From Halanaeroarchaeum sulfurireducens (lineage in GTDB: Archaea; Halobacteriota; Halobacteria; Halobacteriales; Halobacteriaceae): 64,000 nucleotides of DNA. The notes under the pieces are model-generated. The model was not told the origin of the DNA and ran no database searches. It worked only from the letters and a program-made list of their open reading frames with translations. Shown in pieces: positions 8,813 to 16,669 of the stretch (its first letter is position 1; every line of letters starts with the position of its first letter). The translations under genes and the position numbers were made by a program. The DNA lies in assembly GCF_001011115.1 (NCBI RefSeq), contig NZ_CP008874.1:930001-994000 (forward strand), given 5' to 3'.

Positions 8813-9771
8813 TGGGATTTTCCGCCGACGTTCGGGCCCGGTTCACCGCCGACGGGAGTGACGGGTTCACCGTCGACGCCGCGATCGACGTCCGGCGCGG
8901 GGAGAGTCTGGCGATCCTCGGCCCCAGCGGGAGCGGCAAGACGCTGTTGCTGGAGACAGTCGCCGGGTTTCACACCCACGACGGAACTGTCCGATGGGAC
9001 GGCCAGCCGCTTCAGGACCTGCCGCCAGAACGGCGGAATTTCGGCTTCGTGTTTCAGGAGTACGCCCTGTTCCCGCACATGACCGTCCGAGAAAACGTCG
9101 AGTACGGGACCCGGTATCACGATGAGATCGGGAACGTGGACCGCTTGCTCGAAGCGCTGGGCGTCGACGATATCGCCACACGGTATCCGCCGACGCTCTC
9201 TGGTGGCGAGAAACAGCGAGTCGCCCTTGCACGGGCCCGAGCCGTCAAGCCGCAGGTCATGTTGCTGGACGAGCCGCTTTCGTCCCTCGACGTGCCAACC
9301 CGCCAGTCCCTCCGTGAGGATCTTGCAGACGTACTCGCGGACGTGACTGCGGTCTACGTCACTCACAACCGAACGACCGCCCGCGCCATCGCCGACCGAA
9401 TCGCGGTGATGTTTGACGGAGAGATCGTCCAGACCGGCGACCCGAAAACGGTTTTCGAACGCCCGTGCTCTAGGCGGGTCGCCGAGTTTACGGGTGCCAA
9501 CACGGTGGACCTCGAACGGGCACCCTCTCTCCGGTCTTATCTCGGGATCGAACGCGGGGCGACCGTCTCGATTCGACCTGAGGCGATCGGGCTCGCCGAG
9601 GGGGAGGGCGAACTGACCGGAACAGTCGAACGCGTCGTTCGGGAGGACGCGACGAGCCGCGTAACCCTCGACATCGACGGAGCCACGATCGACGCCTTCT
9701 CGGAGCAATATTGGCCCGTCGGCGAGACGGTTTCGGTGTCGATTCCAACAGATCGGGTCCATCGGCTTTAA
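8812..9771 (+). CDS. wtpC: Tungstate/molybdate ABC transporter ATPase
   Basis: Cytoplasmic ATPase that drives oxyanion uptake. Walker A GPSGSGKT is at residues 37-44, the Q-loop near FVFQEYALFPH, the signature LSGGEKQ near 129-135, Walker B LLDEPLSSLD near 151-160 and the switch His in YVTHN. A TOBE/MOP-type regulatory domain occupies about 225-319. ATG 8812 overlaps the permease stop; a TTG three bases upstream is possible but less likely. It is the third gene of the operon, with the ModE-like regulator 45 bp downstream. Confidence 0.93.
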   Translation: MGFSADVRARFTADGSDGFTVDAAIDVRRGESLAILGPSGSGKTLLLETVAGFHTHDGTVRWDGQPLQDLPPERRNFGFVFQEYALFPHMTVRENVEYGTRYHDEIGNVDRLLEALGVDDIATRYPPTLSGGEKQRVALARARAVKPQVMLLDEPLSSLDVPTRQSLREDLADVLADVTAVYVTHNRTTARAIADRIAVMFDGEIVQTGDPKTVFERPCSRRVAEFTGANTVDLERAPSLRSYLGIERGATVSIRPEAIGLAEGEGELTGTVERVVREDATSRVTLDIDGATIDAFSEQYWPVGETVSVSIPTDRVHRL

Positions 9772-9816
9772 CCGGACGTCCGAATCGTTTTCCCCGATCG
9801 GCCCCACTATCCAGCC

Positions 9817-10515
9817 ATGGACCCCAGTTTCGAGGCGCAGTTGCAAGAGGGAGACGTGGACTTCACGGAACGGGACGCCTCCCTCCTCGAAGCCATCCAC
9901 GAGCAGGGGTCACTGAACAAAGCCGCTACTGCACTCGGCCGATCGTACTCCCGCTGCCAGAAGCGCATCGACTCCCTCGAGGACGCCTTCGGCACGCTCG
10001 TCGAACGAACCCGGGGCGGGCCGGGCGGCGGTGGCAGTCGTGTGACCGAGGCGGGGCGAGAGCTACTTGCCAGATTCGAGCGACTCCAGACCGGGTTCGC
10101 GGCCGCCGCCGGGGTAACCGAGACGGTTTTCTCCGGGACAGTCACCGACCGAAGCGGCGAGATCGCCGAGGTCGAAACCGCGGCTGGACCGATCCGGGCG
10201 CTCGTCCCCCCTGGAAGCGAGCAGGTACAGGTCGGGGTCCGGGCGGACGCCGTGACGCTTCACGCCCCGGAGGAGGCGCCAGCGGCCGATGGGACGAGCG
10301 CTCGAAACCGGTTCGATGGGGTCGTCGAGTCCGTTCGGGACGGGGAGAACGTGGGCCAGGTGGCGATCGACGTCGGTGCCGAGACACCGCTTTCGGTCCT
10401 GGTGACCGCCACCAGTCGGGAACGCCTCGGCCTGGAACCCGGGTGCCAGGTCGTTGCGACGTTCAAGGCGACAGCCGCTCGGTGCACGGACCGGAAACGC
10501 CGTGCGGATGAGTGA
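9817..10515 (+). CDS. ModE-family molybdate/tungstate-responsive regulator
   Basis: A 232-aa regulator. Residues about 12-85 form the LysR-type winged HTH of ModE (ASLLEAIHEQGSLNKAATALG...SYSRCQKRIDSLE). A glycine-rich wing (RGGPGGGGSRVTEAG) is typical of ModE. Two TOBE-like oxyanion-binding segments follow, at about 105-150 and 165-225. It lies directly after wtpC in the same direction and probably controls the operon according to molybdate or tungstate level. No ModE-box palindrome could be confidently picked out near 6450. Confidence 0.85.
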   Translation: MDPSFEAQLQEGDVDFTERDASLLEAIHEQGSLNKAATALGRSYSRCQKRIDSLEDAFGTLVERTRGGPGGGGSRVTEAGRELLARFERLQTGFAAAAGVTETVFSGTVTDRSGEIAEVETAAGPIRALVPPGSEQVQVGVRADAVTLHAPEEAPAADGTSARNRFDGVVESVRDGENVGQVAIDVGAETPLSVLVTATSRERLGLEPGCQVVATFKATAARCTDRKRRADE

Positions 10516-10646
10516 CCGGGGACGCTCTGGTGACCAGACCGTTTGAGGGCGTGGCTCCCGAGACCGGGTATTTCACCACGGCACGGCCGAAGCGGTCGAT
10601 TCTGATCGAACCCGCCGGCTTGGCGCTGCATCGGAGGTGGCACGAG

Positions 10647-10656
10647 GATATAATAT
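10647..10656 (+). promoter_or_regulatory. TATA box inside the extended ORF of the SRPBCC gene
   Basis: GATATAATATAC (10645-10656) is the best TATA match in this stretch. Initiation would fall near 10677, two bases before an in-frame GTG at 10679. It therefore argues against the longest start (GTG 10637), which lies upstream of the promoter. Confidence 0.5.
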
Positions 10657-10678
10657 ACAATATGTCGAACACGTACTC

Positions 10679-11140
10679 GTGTTCGGACTATCATCCGGCT
10701 GGTTGGACCGTCTCCGAGCCACGCTCGCGATAGCACGGACGCCGGAGGGACTCCGAATCGTCGTCTCACGTCGGATCGACGCGTCGCCGGAGCGGGTCTG
10801 GGGCCTGCTGGTCGACACCCGTCGGTGGCCCGACTGGGGGCCAAGTGTGCTCGACGTCGAAGCCCAACCGCCACGAATAGAGGAGGGGGCGACCGGTCGA
10901 GTCCGCACGTTCTTTGGTCGCTGGCTTCCGTTTACGATCACGAGAGTTTCCGAGTGGTCGTGGTCCTGGCGAATCGGACCCGTTCAGGCGACGGGGCATC
11001 GAGTGATTCCAGCGGACTCGTCGTGTCGAGTCGGGTTCGAGGTTCCGCTTTTCGCGTTTCCGTACGTTCTTGTCTGCTGGTGGGCGCTCCGGAGAATCGA
11101 GACGCTCGCGACAGCGCCTCCGACCGACAATGAGTGGTGA
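10679..11140 (+). CDS. SRPBCC/polyketide-cyclase-like protein
   Basis: A START-like small-molecule or lipid binding fold. It has the standard opening IVVSRRIDASPERVWGLLVDTRRWPDWGPSV, then beta strands (GATGRVRTFFGRWLPFTITRV) and a C-terminal hydrophobic helix. The hydrophobic VPLFAFPYVLVCWWALRRIE segment near the end suggests membrane association or a nonpolar pocket. The frame opens at GTG 10637, but the TATA box at 10647 would place the transcript start at the in-frame GTG 10679; TTG 10703 is another option. Its substrate is unknown. It is convergent with the membrane-protein gene at 11210. Confidence 0.7.
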   Translation: MFGLSSGWLDRLRATLAIARTPEGLRIVVSRRIDASPERVWGLLVDTRRWPDWGPSVLDVEAQPPRIEEGATGRVRTFFGRWLPFTITRVSEWSWSWRIGPVQATGHRVIPADSSCRVGFEVPLFAFPYVLVCWWALRRIETLATAPPTDNEW

Positions 11141-11209
11141 CCTCGACTCGATACCCACCACTATTCAATCAATTGTCGGACATATACGCCGGTCGATGGC
11201 AACACCGTT

Positions 11210-12655
11210 TCACGTCCCTCTGTTTTCGCTTGCGACCAGTCGCAATCCCGAAGCGTATGCCAGCGTGCCGATCCCGGCCACGATGAGCGCCCAGGGGACA
11301 TACAGGAACGGGAATGATTCGATTACGAGACTCATCCCAGTGTGTGGCGCGAATGCGACCACCACCGGGATGGGCGCCAACACGATACCGGCCGTGAACG
11401 GGAGGTGAAGCCGTGTCCCCCACCGGCGTGTGACTGCGAGCGGGATGAAGTATAGCGCTGGAAGTAATAGACTCACCAGGCCATAGACAGTGTCGTATCC
11501 GGCCGCGCCCGCCGCGGCCAACGGAAAGAGGAGCCATTGACCGGAGAGAACTGTCGCTGCGGGCAATAGGAGCTGTCGTGTCACTGCCTCCATCTCGGCG
11601 AACCCCGCCGTGCCCGTGTTCGTATTGATGACCCGTCGCGCCAGCAGTATCTGTCCAACGACGAGCGGTCCGCCCAGAAGGAAGACCGGTCCAGCACCCG
11701 TAGCGGCGACGGCGTATATAAGGTAGAACAGGAAATCGCCCACCTGTTCAGTCACCGGACCAGAAATCCCGACGAGTGTTTCGACGGTCGCTGCGGTAAG
11801 TCCGACCGCGACCAGCGGCCCGAGCACAATCGCCAGTAGCTGCGACCGAGGAAGTCCCGCCAGCCTGTGTCCGAACCTCCGCAGGAGCGCGACAACCGCG
11901 GCCAGTAGCGCCAGGGGAGCTCCAACAGCGACGAGATCTCCTGCCTTTTCGTGTGCCACGTCGACGCCGATCCCGAACGCAGTAGCGACACTGCTACCGA
12001 TGCCGGTATTCGGCGCGAAGACGACGTGACTCCGGACGTTGAGGGGATCGTACTGCTGGTCGCTTTCAACCCATGTGACGGCGTGGTCGTCAGGTGTCGC
12101 GTCGGCCGGTGCGTGCGAAACGACGGTTCCTGGCGGGCCGTACATCGTCATCGAGTCTGCAGCGAGGTAGAACCAGCGCGAATCGCCGTCGTTCCAGTAG
12201 AAGAAATCGACCACGTAGACGTCACCAGCACTCTCGTGGGCCATCCCGGGCACTTCGTACTCCACGACCAGAGTGTTCTCGCTCATTGACGTCGTGAGCG
12301 ATTGGGGCTTTGTTACCGCGACGTCCCCCCGTTCGTATACCCGGTTGACGATTCGGTCCCGGAGCGACGCATCGTCACGGAGTACATCGACACCAGATCC
12401 GGCGAGATCGACCCGTGCAGTCCAGTGGCCGGTTCCGGATTGGTCGATTCGTACGGTGAGCGAACTGTCCCGAACGTCGATGGCGAGGCCCTCCTCTGCG
12501 CCAGCTTCGACGATCCTGTCGCTACAGACGGCACAGACCGGCTGTGGCGGGGGACGAGCATCGACTGGTGTTCCGACTGCCGAAACCAACACAGCAACCA
12601 CTAACGCCGTAACGAGCACTCCCCGCAATACCACATTGTTCTCGAATTTTCCCAT
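11210..12655 (-). CDS. Exported multi-pass membrane protein with N-terminal ectodomain
   Basis: Starts at ATG 12655 (MGKFENNVVLRG), followed by a signal or anchor helix at about 12-30. An extracellular domain of about 200 residues follows, with beta-strand pattern and two Cys in CAVCSD. The C-terminal half holds about seven hydrophobic helices. The longer frame from 12691 would put 12 polar residues before the signal helix and is less likely. I do not recognise the family; the topology (ectodomain plus a 6-7 helix bundle) recalls haloarchaeal hypothetical envelope proteins. It is convergent with the SRPBCC gene. Confidence 0.7.
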   Translation of the reverse strand: MGKFENNVVLRGVLVTALVVAVLVSAVGTPVDARPPPQPVCAVCSDRIVEAGAEEGLAIDVRDSSLTVRIDQSGTGHWTARVDLAGSGVDVLRDDASLRDRIVNRVYERGDVAVTKPQSLTTSMSENTLVVEYEVPGMAHESAGDVYVVDFFYWNDGDSRWFYLAADSMTMYGPPGTVVSHAPADATPDDHAVTWVESDQQYDPLNVRSHVVFAPNTGIGSSVATAFGIGVDVAHEKAGDLVAVGAPLALLAAVVALLRRFGHRLAGLPRSQLLAIVLGPLVAVGLTAATVETLVGISGPVTEQVGDFLFYLIYAVAATGAGPVFLLGGPLVVGQILLARRVINTNTGTAGFAEMEAVTRQLLLPAATVLSGQWLLFPLAAAGAAGYDTVYGLVSLLLPALYFIPLAVTRRWGTRLHLPFTAGIVLAPIPVVVAFAPHTGMSLVIESFPFLYVPWALIVAGIGTLAYASGLRLVASENRGT

Positions 12656-12824
12656 AATCGGAACCTCATATATGGAGTCCAGCGACTCCACTCCCGTGTA
12701 TCATGCAGGTGAAGGGACAATCAGCTATATCAAGGTAAGCATTTTTGAATCCCGACGAAACGGCGATGCAGCCCCACCACTCCTATCTTGATTCAGCGAG
12801 TGAATCCCGCCGTTCACGGCGTTG

Positions 12825-12926
12825 ACGAGACGCGAAGCGTCTCGTTCGCACCTCAGAACGCTTCGCGTTCTGAGAACGTCACCAGAATCCACAGGATTCT
12901 GGTTGCCCGCCAGACGCAGTCTGGCG
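12825..12926. repeat. Array of four trinucleotide-loop hairpins before tnpA
   Basis: Four perfect hairpins start at 12825, 12852, 12881 and 12908, about 28 bp apart. Their stems are ACGAGACGC, CTCAGAACGC, ACCAGAATCC and CGCCAGAC (9, 10, 10 and 8 bp) with loops GAA, TTC, ACA and GCA. They differ from the terminal IS hairpin, which has a TTCA loop. Equivalent arrays occur at 14581-14663, 30290-30372, 31641-31684, 31777-31888 and 53828-53872. Confidence 0.85.
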
Positions 12927-13039
12927 AACGGGCGTGAATCGCGTAAGCCCGGTGCGACAGTCCACGCGGTTCTGTCCGACTGAATACCCAACGGCACAAG
13001 AGTTATTGGGATTGGGTGTCTTGTATTTGGTGAGGCCAA

Positions 13040-13432
13040 ATGGAGTATCACCTGCAATCCGGGTCGCACACGGTCTACGCGCTCCAATACCACTTCGTGA
13101 CCGTCACGAAGTACCGCGCCGACATCCTCACCGATGAGCGGTTGGAGCGCGTGGCCGAAGTCGCGCACGAGATTGCAGACGACTTCGAGGCCGACATCAG
13201 GAACGTGGACGGCGGCACCGACCACGTTCACATCCTGTTCACGACCAAACCCACCACTGACCTCACGAAGTTCATCAACTCGCTCAAAGGCGTTACGTCC
13301 CGCCGAATTCGGCAGGAGTACCCTGAAGTGAAACAGACGCTCGAAGATGCGTTCTGGCAACCGGGGTACTTCCTCGCCACGACCGGTCAAGTGAGTATCG
13401 ACGTGCTGATGGACTACGTGGAAAACCAGTAG
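13040..13432 (+). CDS. tnpA: IS200/IS605 Y1 transposase TnpA
   Basis: A 130-aa HUH endonuclease that cuts and rejoins single-stranded ends of the element. The metal-binding His pair is H62 and H64 (HVHILF) and the catalytic tyrosine is Y126 (DYVENQ). The typical YALQYHFVTVTKYRADIL opening is present. Length is standard and the frame intact, so the element may be active. It lies one base before tnpB. Confidence 0.95.
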   Translation: MEYHLQSGSHTVYALQYHFVTVTKYRADILTDERLERVAEVAHEIADDFEADIRNVDGGTDHVHILFTTKPTTDLTKFINSLKGVTSRRIRQEYPEVKQTLEDAFWQPGYFLATTGQVSIDVLMDYVENQ

Positions 13433-13433
13433 C

Positions 13434-14747
13434 ATGACCGCGACAACCACGAAAACGCTGGAGGCAACGCTCGCCCCGCCGACTGCCCACAAAGAGCGCA
13501 AACTGTGCGACCTGCTCGACACCTACCGGGCAGGACTCCATGAGGCGTTCGAGGCAGAGTGCGAGACGATGAACGCCACCAGCGACGTGGTGACGCCCTA
13601 CGACCTTCCGTATCAGGCGAAGGCGGCCCTGTGCAACTACGTCCCGCAACTACACGGCACCTACGACGCACAGGAGTTGGACGACGACCACCCAGTTCGG
13701 CTCACCAACCAAGCCGCCGAGTTCGACCACTCACCGGAACGGGACTACGAGTTCACGTGGTGGGTACCACAGCCCGGTCGCGGCACCAACTTCTGGATTC
13801 CGCTTCGTATCAACCCCGCACAGGAAGAACTGTGGCACGATCTCGTGGACGGTGAGGCGTCGGCAGGGCAACTCCGCCTGCAACGCCACCGCACGTCGTG
13901 GACGATTCACGTTACCGTCGAGTTCCCGGTTAAAGAACCGGACTACGAACCGACCGACGAGGATGTAACACCAGTCGGCTTCGACATTGGCGAAGCACAT
14001 CTGCTCGCGGGCTGTGCCTGCGAGCAGGGCACTCCGACCGACCCACTACTCATCAACGGTGGCCGCGCTCGCCACCTCCGCAAGGAGATGCACACGACGC
14101 TCAAGCGCCTCCAAGAGCGTGATGCCGTCGAGTGGCGGATTGACGAACGGTTCGACTACTACCAGAACGCACTCACGGACATCATCGAGAAGGCGTCTCG
14201 GCAGGCAATCGAGTACGTCTGCCGGTTCGAGAAGCCTGTGGTCGTGCTGGAGGACCTCTCGGACATCCGCGACGACCTCGATTACGGCGAGTGGATGAAC
14301 CGCCGCCTCCACGCATGGGCGTTCGCTCGCTTGCAGGAGCGCATTGAGGACAAAGCGCGAGAATCTGGCATCCCGGTCGAATACGTCGAACCGTCCTACA
14401 CGTCGCAGACGTGTCACGAGTGCGGCCACGTCGGGTATCGGGACGGCGATGAGTTCCGGTGCACGAACGACGAGTGTTGGGTGTCGGAGTATCACGCAGA
14501 CATCAACGCGGCGGTCAACATTGCTGACCGCCACGACCCGTGGGGTGAGAGCCTACCGCTGAAACCGGCGGGCGATGACATCCCACGGGGTGGGAGCGCC
14601 TGTGACAGCGTCCCCAGAAATCGGAGATTTCTGGTGTGCGAACGAGACGCGTTGCGTCTCGTTAACGCCGCGACCCCCACCGAGCAGAGCCAACCACGGC
14701 AGATGACGCTCGGAGAGGTCGGGTCGGAACCCTCTGCCGGCAGTTAG
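13434..14747 (+). CDS. tnpB: TnpB, RNA-guided nuclease of an IS605 element
   Basis: A 437-aa TnpB. The RuvC triad can be placed: D in GFDIGEAHLL (I), E in VVLEDLSDIR (II) and D in YHADINAAVN (III). A zinc finger lies between II and III (CHECGH...CTNDEC). The catalytic set looks complete. The C-terminal tail after the RuvC-III motif is odd. It is encoded by hairpins at 14614-14634 and 14641-14663 and reads RNRRFLVCERDALRLVNAA before resuming a Gln/Ser-rich tail. This suggests the hairpins were inserted in frame. The reprogrammable RNA, if made, should map to the right end after 14600. Confidence 0.93.
   Translation: MTATTTKTLEATLAPPTAHKERKLCDLLDTYRAGLHEAFEAECETMNATSDVVTPYDLPYQAKAALCNYVPQLHGTYDAQELDDDHPVRLTNQAAEFDHSPERDYEFTWWVPQPGRGTNFWIPLRINPAQEELWHDLVDGEASAGQLRLQRHRTSWTIHVTVEFPVKEPDYEPTDEDVTPVGFDIGEAHLLAGCACEQGTPTDPLLINGGRARHLRKEMHTTLKRLQERDAVEWRIDERFDYYQNALTDIIEKASRQAIEYVCRFEKPVVVLEDLSDIRDDLDYGEWMNRRLHAWAFARLQERIEDKARESGIPVEYVEPSYTSQTCHECGHVGYRDGDEFRCTNDECWVSEYHADINAAVNIADRHDPWGESLPLKPAGDDIPRGGSACDSVPRNRRFLVCERDALRLVNAATPTEQSQPRQMTLGEVGSEPSAGS
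14581..14663. repeat. Hairpin array inside the 3' part of tnpB
   Basis: There are three perfect hairpins. The first is 14581-14595 (TCCCAC, loop GGG), the second 14614-14634 (CCAGAAATC, loop GGA) and the third 14641-14663 (AACGAGACGC, loop GTT). The third stem equals the first hairpin before tnpA (12825) except for its loop. All are translated as part of the TnpB tail. Confidence 0.8.
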
Positions 14748-14800
14748 CCGGTATTCCCATGCAGGGAAGCCGCGCCGTTCACAGCGCGGAGGATGTCACT

Positions 14801-16630
14801 TCAAAAGTCCGATCCAGCAGTCAGGAGGAGATAGTATGCCACCAGCACACCGACAATCAACACAAAAACACCCATTTCACTCCGATCCCCCTGACCGGCT
14901 CCAGATAGCTCCGAATTCGAACCTGGCGTGTCTACCGTAAATGCCGAGGAGAATCGCTTCGAATTCGAGTTTGGCGACTCGTCGTCGTCAATTGCGGTGA
15001 CGGTAACGTCATACGTCGTCCCATCACGTAGACTCGTTTCTGTCTGCGAGAGGTACAGCGTCACTGTCTCCGTATCGTTTCTATAGTGCAATCCTGTCGT
15101 CGTTGTTGCATCCGAGAATGTCGTGACCGAAGGGCCATCTGTCTCACTGATGGTAACAGTGACAGTTGTCTCATCGACAGCGTTCAATCCATCACTCACG
15201 CCGTCAACCCTGATCGTCGGCGTGGTCGTGTTGGTCGGGTCACTCGGCGATTTCAGTGAACCGAACGTCGGTCCGCTCGTATCCACTGTGACGTTCGTGC
15301 GAGTCGTCTCCTCCAATGGAACCGTGTTTCTCCCGTCGCCGATCGAAGCCAACGCGACAGTGTACGTCCCGTCGCCCGAACCGTCCTCACCACCAGGCGT
15401 GTGCGTTACCGTGTACGAGTACGACCCGTCTCCAGTCACGGTTTCATTCCAGTCGGTGTACCTATACGTCGATGAGCCATCGATCGTGATGTCTCCCGAC
15501 GAGAGTTGCTCGTCGACCGTGAACGAAATAACAATTCTCGCGCCGGACTCAGTCGCACCGAACGACGACACCCTCGGTTTCACATCGTCGAGTGTCTCAT
15601 CTGCGTACCGATGGGACCCAGCAGCCACTGTGTTCCCTGCAGCGTCGGAAATCGTCCCGGCTGAAACGTCTATCGTGTCCGTTCCAAGGTCGCTGTTCGT
15701 GATCTCGGTGTCGAGGATCAAAACTGCCCTCGCATCGCCTGCCGTGTGCGACACCGAATGGATCCCGGACGCACCATCCGAGTTGGCGTCAGTATAGCCA
15801 AATTCGGAGGCAGTCAATGCGTCCGTGTCGTCCGTGTTCGCGTAGACGCCCTCATCGAATGCGAGTGTTATCTCGCTCGGGGCCGTGACTTCCACAGTCT
15901 GTACCGTCGGGTTGGCAGTATCGACAGCATACGTCGTCGATACTGCACGAGCTGTCCTGTTTCCTGACAAAACCCTCGCACCATCGACCGCAAGTTTGAC
16001 ACCAGAAACGTCTTCGTTATCGTCAAAGTACCGAACGTCAGCCTTGAACGTCCGAGAGTCGCTCCATCGTTTGTTTACCACACTCGGTGTGCTCGTCAGA
16101 TCGTCACTGACATCTGGCCTAACCGTCACGGCTGCCGGATTTTCAGCCATGACTTCGTCGTAGGTGACTTTGACCGTGACTTCGTTCCCGGCACCCGTAT
16201 TGTCATCACTTATCTCCTCGGTTGAAAGTGTGAGGGTGCCTCCTGTATTCGGTAGGGTCGAATTCGTGGCTCGAGCCACACCTTTTTGATCGGCTGCGTT
16301 GGTCGTGGTTGCGGAGCCGGTCGAACTGGAAATACCAAACGCGAAATTATCGGGCAGTCTGCGATTTTCCGGCTTGCTCCCCTCTCCTTTTTTCGCATCG
16401 TGCAGCTCGATCGATGGCTCATCTACCCGGCTCGCTTCACTACCTGAGGCCCCGATATTGCACGTCATCCGGTCAGCAGGACTATTATTTTCGAATGCGT
16501 CTTCGCTGAATACGTCCGCCGAAGCTGCGGCCCCGACTCCAGCCATCGTCACCGTTCCGGCGAAAATTGAAGAGACCAGCAGCACGATGACGACGATGGT
16601 CCGTATTTCCTTCCTTTTTCCCGACATCAT
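14801..16630 (-). CDS. Secreted, membrane-anchored surface protein with Ig-like domains
   Basis: A 609-aa cell-surface protein. A signal peptide at about residues 10-33 ends near GVGAAASA. The long ectodomain is rich in Thr, Asp and Ser. It contains beta-sandwich repeats of the SwmB/bacterial-Ig type, with recurring VDTANPTVQTVEV and VDTSGPTF openings at about residues 240, 340 and 450. A single C-terminal membrane helix (about 585-603) follows a short polar linker; no PGF-CTERM motif is seen. Likely role is envelope structure or adhesion. Its stop (14801-14803) lies immediately beside the right end of the IS element, so the element has probably replaced its original downstream sequence. Confidence 0.75.
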   Translation of the reverse strand: MMSGKRKEIRTIVVIVLLVSSIFAGTVTMAGVGAAASADVFSEDAFENNSPADRMTCNIGASGSEASRVDEPSIELHDAKKGEGSKPENRRLPDNFAFGISSSTGSATTTNAADQKGVARATNSTLPNTGGTLTLSTEEISDDNTGAGNEVTVKVTYDEVMAENPAAVTVRPDVSDDLTSTPSVVNKRWSDSRTFKADVRYFDDNEDVSGVKLAVDGARVLSGNRTARAVSTTYAVDTANPTVQTVEVTAPSEITLAFDEGVYANTDDTDALTASEFGYTDANSDGASGIHSVSHTAGDARAVLILDTEITNSDLGTDTIDVSAGTISDAAGNTVAAGSHRYADETLDDVKPRVSSFGATESGARIVISFTVDEQLSSGDITIDGSSTYRYTDWNETVTGDGSYSYTVTHTPGGEDGSGDGTYTVALASIGDGRNTVPLEETTRTNVTVDTSGPTFGSLKSPSDPTNTTTPTIRVDGVSDGLNAVDETTVTVTISETDGPSVTTFSDATTTTGLHYRNDTETVTLYLSQTETSLRDGTTYDVTVTAIDDDESPNSNSKRFSSAFTVDTPGSNSELSGAGQGDRSEMGVFVLIVGVLVAYYLLLTAGSDF

Positions 16631-16669
16631 AAACTCATCACGAAGTGACCCGAGGCTCTGTTACCCGTC

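Larger units (their letters stand above)
12795..14798 (+). mobile_element. Complete IS200/IS605-family element (tnpA + tnpB)
   Basis: The left end carries a subterminal hairpin at 12808-12821 (CGCCG, loop TTCA, CGGCG). The right end carries a hairpin with arms CCGCGC 14770-14775 and GCGCGG 14784-14789, followed by GGAGGATGTCA. Between them are a Y1 transposase and a TnpB one base apart. About 230 bp before tnpA and the end of tnpB are filled with additional small hairpins not expected of this family. There is no target duplication, as is normal for single-strand transposition. The exact end bases are estimated. Confidence 0.85.

Noticed and set aside
12825-12926. CRISPR repeats or ordinary transcription terminators
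   Set aside because: Each hairpin has a different sequence, there is no common repeat-spacer pattern, no T-tract follows, and they also occur within coding frames.
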